From positions 25,444-89,443 of the forward strand of contig JAWVFI010000007.1 of NCBI GenBank assembly GCA_033856235.1: a stretch of DNA of 64,000 nucleotides. Reading direction: 5' to 3'. A program made the position numbers and the translations under genes. This document shows, one piece after another, positions 59,008-64,000 of this stretch. The notes under the pieces were generated by a model. That model had not been told where the DNA came from. It was given only the letters and a program-made list of their open reading frames with translations, and ran no database searches. Numbering within the stretch: the first letter of the stretch is position 1; the number at the start of each line of letters is the position of its first letter. The DNA is from DASXRU01 sp033856235. Lineage in GTDB: Bacteria > Acidobacteriota > Blastocatellia > Pyrinomonadales > Pyrinomonadaceae.

Positions 59008-59541
59008 TTAACGTGAGCTGGAGGCCGACTTTGAAGCCGCTCCGGCAGTGCCCACGCTTTGCGCGGAGGCCTCGATGGTCTTCCTTGAGTCATTGGCCTC
59101 GCCCTTGATTTCGATGCGGCGTGCCTTTGTCTCTTCGCGCTTTGGCAGCGTCACGCGCAAGACGCCATTGCGGTATTCGGCGTTGGCGCCTTCCGCAGTC
59201 ACCGTCTGGGGCAGCGTGAAGGACCGAGTGAACGATCCGTAAGCGCGTTCCACGCGGTGATAGTTATCTGAGTCGTCTTTCTTTTCAAAATGACGCTCGC
59301 CGCGGAGCGTGATTACATTGTTCTCGACCGAGAGGTCAAAGTCTTCTCGATTCATGCCGGGGAGTTCAGCCTCCAGCACGATATGGTCCTTGTTTTCGTA
59401 GATGTCCACGCTGGGGCTCCAGGCCCCGCGGGCAATGCCTTCATCGTCGAATGATCGCGTCAGGTTACTGGTAAACAAACGATTGACTTCATCCTGAAGG
59501 CTGCGCAAATCCCGAAAAGGGTCGTAGCGAACGATACCCAT
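59008..59541 (-). CDS. Hsp20 small heat-shock protein, first gene of the stress cluster
   Basis: A protein of about 177 residues. 'VRYDPFRDLRSLQDEVNRLF' is followed by 'WSPSVDIYENKDHIVLEAELPGMNREDFDLSVENNVITLRGER' (in pieces) and 'YGSFTRSFTLPQTVTAEGANAEYRNGVLRVTLPKRE', the full class A pattern. The ATG at 59541 is chosen because GGAGG is nine bases away; an ATG nine bases earlier would touch the binding site. A strong sigma-70 promoter lies upstream. Confidence 0.94.
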   Translation of the reverse strand: MGIVRYDPFRDLRSLQDEVNRLFTSNLTRSFDDEGIARGAWSPSVDIYENKDHIVLEAELPGMNREDFDLSVENNVITLRGERHFEKKDDSDNYHRVERAYGSFTRSFTLPQTVTAEGANAEYRNGVLRVTLPKREETKARRIEIKGEANDSRKTIEASAQSVGTAGAASKSASSSR

Positions 59542-59629
59542 GACGTACATCCTCCCTGATTAATTCTGTAGAACTAACGCTCACCGATCGGCCAATAAGA
59601 ACCTCGAACAATTTCGTGAGCGCATGCCA

Positions 59630-59658
59630 ATAATAAATATTGAGTGCTTCCTTGTCAA
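59630..59658 (-). promoter_or_regulatory. Strong sigma-70 promoter of the stress cluster
   Basis: On the minus strand TTGACA (59658-59653), a 17-bp spacer and TATTAT (59635-59630). No CIRCE palindrome (TTAGCACTC-N9-GAGTGCTAA) is found, although an AGCACTC half lies in the spacer. Heat control, if any, must act otherwise. Confidence 0.7.
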
Positions 59659-59738
59659 GTCTCGGAAAGAGGTCTTTTCGGTGCCCAAAACAAAGGGTTC
59701 CCGTGCTGCAGGAGGTGCAACTGTGTCTGAGGAGAACG

Positions 59739-61178
59739 CTATTTCATGCCGAAGAAGCGCCGGATTGACGCCAGGAGACCGGCCGATTCTTCGATGCTAA
59801 CCTGGGCGTCCTGCTGCGTAGCGGTTAGCCCGGCTCGTCGTTCGGCAATGGTCCAGCTCAGGGATTCGACCAGATCGGGATTGGTTTCGAAGATCCGCTT
59901 CATGGCAGCGTGCCCGATCTCAAGTACTTCCGTTTCTTCGAGCGCGACCACGGTGGCGGCGCGCGGCTCGCCAGTAAATAAGGCCATCTCTCCGAAGAAG
60001 TCGCCTTCATTAAGGACGGCCACAGCTCGAGCCCTCCCGTTCTCAGTAATCTGAACCTGGACCCGTCCGTTGTGGACGACAAACATCGAAGATCCTGCTT
60101 CGCCGGCGCGGATAACCAGTTCATCGGCAGCAAAGACGTGCCGAACCGAAGCGGATGCCAACCGCTCAGTTTCTTCATCGGTGAGAGGCGCAAAGATATC
60201 CACTGCGGAAAGGCGCTCCACGATGTCCTGACCAGCGGCGCGCTCTTCAACTTCCAAGTTCCGGCGTTCAACGTGCAATGTGCGGGTGGGAAAGGCAAAC
60301 TGAATCCCAGCGCGGCGAAAGGCGTACCATATTCTTTGCCGAACGAGCGCGTCTGTGTCATGGTGTCTGGCGTAGTCTTCGAGCCAGTACTTCACTTCCC
60401 AATCAATACCGCTTTCAGCCAAGTCTCGGATTCGTACAACCGGAGTGATCTTTGGCGAAACATTCTCGGCATCGCGCATTGCTTCACGCGTGATGTGAAT
60501 GGTTTTGGCGGGAGAGTCGGTATAGAGCGTGTTGAAAAAGACTATGCGGGCATTCAGATTATCCCGCGGAGACACCTCGATCGCTTCTTTGGCGATGGTG
60601 CTATTGCTGACCAGCAGCACCTTGTTTTGAAAGGAACGAATCTTAACCGCACGCCAGGTAATACTCTCAACCACTCCCGTTAATTGTTGTTGGCCCACGG
60701 CAATCACGTCGCCGACCTGAAACGGGCGATCGGCGTGTAAGGATATCCCCGCAAAAAAGTTCCCCAGCGTGTCTTGCAGGGCCAGACCGATAATCACGCC
60801 GAAAATCGCTGACGTGGTAAACACAGCTCCCACGTCGACGTCCGGATAGATTTGTCTGAAGATCAGAAAGAAGAGCAGCGTGAAGGCAATGATAGAGAAG
60901 ATGTTGCGAACGAGAGTGGGGGCTTCGTAGCCTTTGCGGACGCGAAAGGCGAACTCGAAGATTATTGCATTCAACGCCCGGACTGCCAGATACGCCAGTA
61001 AGGCCCAGAGGACTAGCTCCGGAATGTAAGCCACCTTGTCCGGAGAGGTCCCTCGCCGCATGTGCGCTACCAGATACGCCCGCAGCGGTGGGGCGACAAA
61101 AAATAGCGCTAGCGAAACGAGCGCAGTCGCCGCGAGGAACAGCGCGAATTTGTTCTTGGTTTCTCGAGAGATGGCCAT
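59739..61178 (-). CDS. MscS-type mechanosensitive channel with C-terminal cyclic-nucleotide-binding domain
   Basis: A 479-residue membrane protein. Three or four N-terminal helices (about 10-115) lead to the pore helix and beta domain of MscS: 'VGAVFTTSAIFGVIIGLALQDTLGNFFAGISLHADRPFQVGDVI' (in pieces), then 'GVVESITWRAVKIRSFQNKVLLVSNSTI'. The C-terminal 150 residues are a cNMP-binding domain with 'GEAGSSMFVVHNGRVQVQ', 'LNEGDFFGEMALFTGEPRAATVVALEET' in pieces. Such channels (bCNG family) may be gated or modulated by cyclic nucleotides. It is upstream of no clear partner on the minus strand. Confidence 0.92.
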   Translation of the reverse strand: MAISRETKNKFALFLAATALVSLALFFVAPPLRAYLVAHMRRGTSPDKVAYIPELVLWALLAYLAVRALNAIIFEFAFRVRKGYEAPTLVRNIFSIIAFTLLFFLIFRQIYPDVDVGAVFTTSAIFGVIIGLALQDTLGNFFAGISLHADRPFQVGDVIAVGQQQLTGVVESITWRAVKIRSFQNKVLLVSNSTIAKEAIEVSPRDNLNARIVFFNTLYTDSPAKTIHITREAMRDAENVSPKITPVVRIRDLAESGIDWEVKYWLEDYARHHDTDALVRQRIWYAFRRAGIQFAFPTRTLHVERRNLEVEERAAGQDIVERLSAVDIFAPLTDEETERLASASVRHVFAADELVIRAGEAGSSMFVVHNGRVQVQITENGRARAVAVLNEGDFFGEMALFTGEPRAATVVALEETEVLEIGHAAMKRIFETNPDLVESLSWTIAERRAGLTATQQDAQVSIEESAGLLASIRRFFGMK

Positions 61179-61305
61179 GGGGCGTTATGCTGTAATCGAA
61201 AGGGTCGGATACTTTTATCACCAATCGCCGCACGTTGGCGAGCGAAATGCTAACAGGGCAAGCCGGTTGGGCCGTCGCTCGCGCACCGTGTGACAGCCGC
61301 AGTTA

Positions 61306-62625
61306 CTACCTGTGAAACACGCCAGGAAAGAGGGTGGTAAGAATTAGCAGCAGCGACAACACTGAGACAATCAAGGTGGTTAGCCAGGCGGCGAGATTGT
61401 AGAGCCGCCCATTTACGTACTGGCCCATCAGTTCTTTGTCGTTCACCAGGCGTAAAACAGCAATCAGAATTACCGGGAGTAACAATCCATTGATCACCTG
61501 GGTCGCCAGGAGCACGCGGATCAGAGGCAAGTCCGGCAGCATGGCGACTACGGCTCCAAGCGCTACCAGGAAAGTAAAGATGCCGACAAAGATCGGCGCT
61601 TCGCGAAAACTGCTGGATACTCCCTTTTCAAATCCCAAAGCTTCGCTGATCGAGTAAGCGGTGGCCAGCGGCAAAACCCCGGCAGCCAGCATTGAGGCGC
61701 CAAAAAGTCCTATTCCAAACAGGATTTCGGCATACGGGCCCGCGAACGGTTTCAAGGCCTGGGCAGCAGTCGCCGCCGTGTCAACATGTTCACCATGAAC
61801 GTGCAGGGTGGCCGCGGTCGAAATCACGATAAAGAAAACCATCGTCATCGCGAAAATGGTGCCCACCCAAACATCCAAACGAGTCAGATGGTAATCATCA
61901 GCGGTAACGCCTTTGTCCACGACTGACGACTGCACGAAAACCTGCATGTAAGGAGAAATAGTGGTGCCGACTACGGCGACAAAAGTGAAGAGATAAGCAG
62001 AGGTGAAGTCAAAGCTCGGCCGGACCACTTCATGCGCGATTGTCCCCCAGTTCGGACGGGCCAGAAACGCGGAGACTACATACCCGAGAAACACCAGAGA
62101 CATTAAGAGGAAAACGCGCTCGACGCGTTTGTAAGAGCCTTTGACCACGAGCCACCAAATGCTCAACGCCGCAATGGGAACGGAAACAAAACGGGGAATT
62201 CCGAAAAGCTCAGTGGCCGCGGCGATGCCTACAAATTCGGAAACGGTCACGCCGCCGTTGGCTATCAAAAGCGCCAGCATCACGAGGGCGGTCCAACGCA
62301 CGCCAAAGCGCTCGCGGATCAAATCGGCGAGCCCCTTGCCGGTGATGGCGCCCATGCGCGCGCACATTTCCTGCACGATGCCGAGACTGATTGTCAGAGG
62401 GAAAAGGATCCAGAGAAGTTTGTAACCGTGTTCAGCGCCGACGGAGGCAAAGGTGGCGATGCCCCCGGCGTCATTTCCGGCGCTGGCCGCGATCATCCCC
62501 GGGCCCAGAATCGCAAGATAGATCAGCAATCTGGGCCGCCGCGCGACGGTCCGGCTTACACCTCTGGCTCCGCGACGCAGGAAGCGTCGCGCGGGGCTGC
62601 GCACGGATACCCGAGGTTCGGTCAC
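61306..62625 (-). CDS. NRAMP family divalent metal transporter
   Basis: A 439-residue membrane protein with about eleven hydrophobic segments. The family site 'LGPGMIAASAGNDAGGIATF' (DPGN-like, here GNDAG) lies in the first helix, and 'VGTTISPYMQVFVQSS' is the conserved loop. The usual Asp-Pro-Gly of Mn/Fe transporters is altered, as in the NRMT or Mg-linked subgroup, so substrate should not be assumed to be manganese. The MgtE-like gene lies 66 bp upstream on the same strand, which supports a divalent-cation role. The start is a GTG. Confidence 0.88.
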   Translation of the reverse strand: MTEPRVSVRSPARRFLRRGARGVSRTVARRPRLLIYLAILGPGMIAASAGNDAGGIATFASVGAEHGYKLLWILFPLTISLGIVQEMCARMGAITGKGLADLIRERFGVRWTALVMLALLIANGGVTVSEFVGIAAATELFGIPRFVSVPIAALSIWWLVVKGSYKRVERVFLLMSLVFLGYVVSAFLARPNWGTIAHEVVRPSFDFTSAYLFTFVAVVGTTISPYMQVFVQSSVVDKGVTADDYHLTRLDVWVGTIFAMTMVFFIVISTAATLHVHGEHVDTAATAAQALKPFAGPYAEILFGIGLFGASMLAAGVLPLATAYSISEALGFEKGVSSSFREAPIFVGIFTFLVALGAVVAMLPDLPLIRVLLATQVINGLLLPVILIAVLRLVNDKELMGQYVNGRLYNLAAWLTTLIVSVLSLLLILTTLFPGVFHR

Positions 62626-62691
62626 TTGGAGGGTCCTCGCTCACTTTTTCGACTTGCTCCTTTGCTCTCGGCCATCGCATGCAATAGCATT

Positions 62692-63933
62692 TTAGCCAAA
62701 TAGCTTCGGCAAACGCTTGCGCCAATCTTTTGGCAGCAGGATTTCCATCGCATCGTCCACGGTGACAATCCCGAGGATCTCCCCGGCTTCATCAATCACA
62801 GGCAGCGCCAGCAGGTTGTATTCCGCGATTTTCTGGGCCACGTCCGCCGCCCGATCATCTGCGTGCGCGCGCTGAAACTCATGGCGCATGACGCTCTCCA
62901 GCGGCGACGAAGGATCTGAAAGAATTAAACTGCGCAGCGCAATCACGCCGGCAATTTTCCATGAACCTTCCTGCTCCACGACGTAGAGGTAGTAGATCAT
63001 GTTCGGCGTTTCCGCCATTTCGCGCAGTCGCGCCAGGGCTTCTCCAACGGTGAGATCCCGCGGCAGCGTCACGAACTCTGTCGTCATCAATCCGCCTGCC
63101 GTGTCATCTTCGTAAGGCAGTAGTTCAGCGACATCGGATTGCTCCTCGCCCTCCATGCGGTTGAATAGATCCTCGGCCTTGTCTTCGGGCAAATCGCCCA
63201 GAACGTCCGCGGCTTCATCCGGCGACATCCATTCCAGGATGTCGGCCGCGCGCTCTTCATCCATGTCGCTGATGATCTGGGCCTGGCGCTCGGCGCGCAT
63301 TTCTTCCAGTGTTTCCGCTGCCGTTTCATCATCCAGGGCTTCTACGATCTCGGCGCCCTGCTGATAAGAAAACGCTTCCGCCAGGCGCGCGATTTCGACT
63401 GGATGAAGCCGAGCGAGTTTGCCCCGCGCTGATTTCAAACGGACTGCGGTGGCGTCGGTCGCGAGATAACCAACGTCGGCCCAATCGATCACTTCCACAG
63501 GCTTGCCACTGCGCAGAAAACGCGCCGGAGCCAGGCGGCGCCACAAGCCGGCAAGGCTTACGTCGGCGCCAGTTACGCGCCATTCGTTGGCCGCTTCGAT
63601 GATCTGTACGTCATTCACACGGACCACGCGCTTGCCATCTACATCGATCAATTGCTTGTCCAGTACATCGCCGGCCAGAAGCACTTCTGCTTCGCGGCGC
63701 ACAAAGGGACGCAGGTCCAGAATGTCGGAGTTAAGCCGCACGCCCTTTTCGCCAAAGTCCGAGATGCGCCACCGCGGGAGAAAGAAATCACGCCGGCGAT
63801 AGCGCGCCACGAAACCGGTGACGGGCGGATGATCGTCCTCACCGAGACGCACAATCACGTCTTTGATCGTGGCCACACGCTCGCCTTCGAGATCGCGTAT
63901 GGGACGACCCAATACCTGCGATAGATAAAGCAT
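62692..63933 (-). CDS. Soluble MgtE-like protein: PRC barrel, MgtE_N and CBS pair
   Basis: A protein of about 413 residues. Residues about 1-75 and 80-150 are PRC-barrel-like (LGRPIRDLEGERVATIKDVIV; DVDGKRVVRVNDVQII). The MgtE_N superhelix spans about 175-300 (RLAEAFSYQQGAEIVEAL; DEERAADILEWMSPDEAADVLGDLPEDKAEDLF). Two CBS domains follow (about 300-410, 'AGGLMTTEFVTLPRDLTVGEALARL'). The MgtE membrane channel domain is missing, so it cannot transport Mg itself and may regulate the NRAMP transporter 66 bp downstream. The ATG at 63933 matches the family start; a TTG at 63993 is possible. Confidence 0.85.
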   Translation of the reverse strand: MLYLSQVLGRPIRDLEGERVATIKDVIVRLGEDDHPPVTGFVARYRRRDFFLPRWRISDFGEKGVRLNSDILDLRPFVRREAEVLLAGDVLDKQLIDVDGKRVVRVNDVQIIEAANEWRVTGADVSLAGLWRRLAPARFLRSGKPVEVIDWADVGYLATDATAVRLKSARGKLARLHPVEIARLAEAFSYQQGAEIVEALDDETAAETLEEMRAERQAQIISDMDEERAADILEWMSPDEAADVLGDLPEDKAEDLFNRMEGEEQSDVAELLPYEDDTAGGLMTTEFVTLPRDLTVGEALARLREMAETPNMIYYLYVVEQEGSWKIAGVIALRSLILSDPSSPLESVMRHEFQRAHADDRAADVAQKIAEYNLLALPVIDEAGEILGIVTVDDAMEILLPKDWRKRLPKLFG

Positions 63934-64000
63934 TGTTCGATTCGCTGTTTGCGGGCGCGATGATAGCACGAGATTGCGCGCCTCAGACTTCAAGGTGAGC

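Noticed and set aside
59600..59660. Half of a CIRCE element (AGCACTC) at the stress-cluster promoter.
   Set aside because: The matching GAGTGCTAA arm is absent at the required 9-bp distance, so HrcA control is not supported.
1..64000. CRISPR array, tRNA or rRNA genes.
   Set aside because: No regularly spaced direct repeats of CRISPR size, and no cloverleaf or rRNA sequence was recognised by eye; a tRNA scan would settle the tRNA question.

Overview
The window is bacterial and gene-dense, with high G+C in most of its length. The gene set (three tandem bactofilins, an S46 dipeptidyl-peptidase, M28, M23 and M1-like secreted peptidases, DUF4112 and DUF5996 proteins, a flippase-like membrane protein beside NrdR, many intergenic palindromic repeats) suggests an Acidobacteriota genome, probably class Blastocatellia. 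This is inferred from gene content; there is no rRNA in the window, and I recognised no tRNA.

Region 1 (about 1-7508) is one end of an integrated mobile element. It is visibly more A+T-rich than the rest. It carries a partial gene at the left edge, an XRE repressor with a 27-bp dyad operator over its own promoter, a HigB toxin with a HigA/ImmA-type antitoxin-protease, a three-gene cargo cluster (Nmad2-like protein, ImmA-like protein with a mutated active site, internally duplicated Cys/His-rich protein) and a large serine recombinase. The element sits inside comM (yifB): the 5' two-thirds of comM remain at 7509-8587, and the last codons of the recombinase are read from comM sequence.

Region 2 (8.6-31 kb) is chromosomal. 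It holds an MltD-like transglycosylase, then flippase-nrdR-hsp20-lon on the minus strand, an ECF sigma factor with its zinc-finger anti-sigma factor, an M23 peptidase, an S46 peptidase, a cold-shock protein with a long leader, selA, a membrane histidine kinase, a SET-domain methyltransferase, and dcd-dut.

Region 3 (31-45 kb) is mostly envelope-directed: M28 and M23 peptidases, three bactofilins, a HEAT-cyclophilin fusion, an M1-family protein lacking its catalytic Glu, and a UshA-like nucleotidase.

Region 4 (45-50 kb) has a TetR-controlled three-gene operon whose promoter lies between two TGAAC/GTTCA operators. Next to it is a phenylalanine hydroxylase gene preceded by what reads as a complete ribosome-mediated attenuator: a 29-codon leader peptide with five Tyr codons in six, a strong terminator, and a competing antiterminator helix. 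This is the most striking signal in the window: tyrosine synthesis from phenylalanine apparently gated by tyrosyl-tRNA supply.

Region 5 (50-59.6 kb) is a stress cluster on the minus strand: Hsp20, ClpB, Hsp20, GrpE, GroEL and a ClpA/ClpC-type ATPase, without adjacent dnaK, dnaJ or groES. The window ends with an MscS channel fused to a cyclic-nucleotide-binding domain, an NRAMP metal transporter, and an MgtE-like soluble protein (PRC, MgtE_N, CBS) beside it. Palindromic repeat families sit at gene ends throughout the chromosomal part, and several supply the stop codons of flanking genes.
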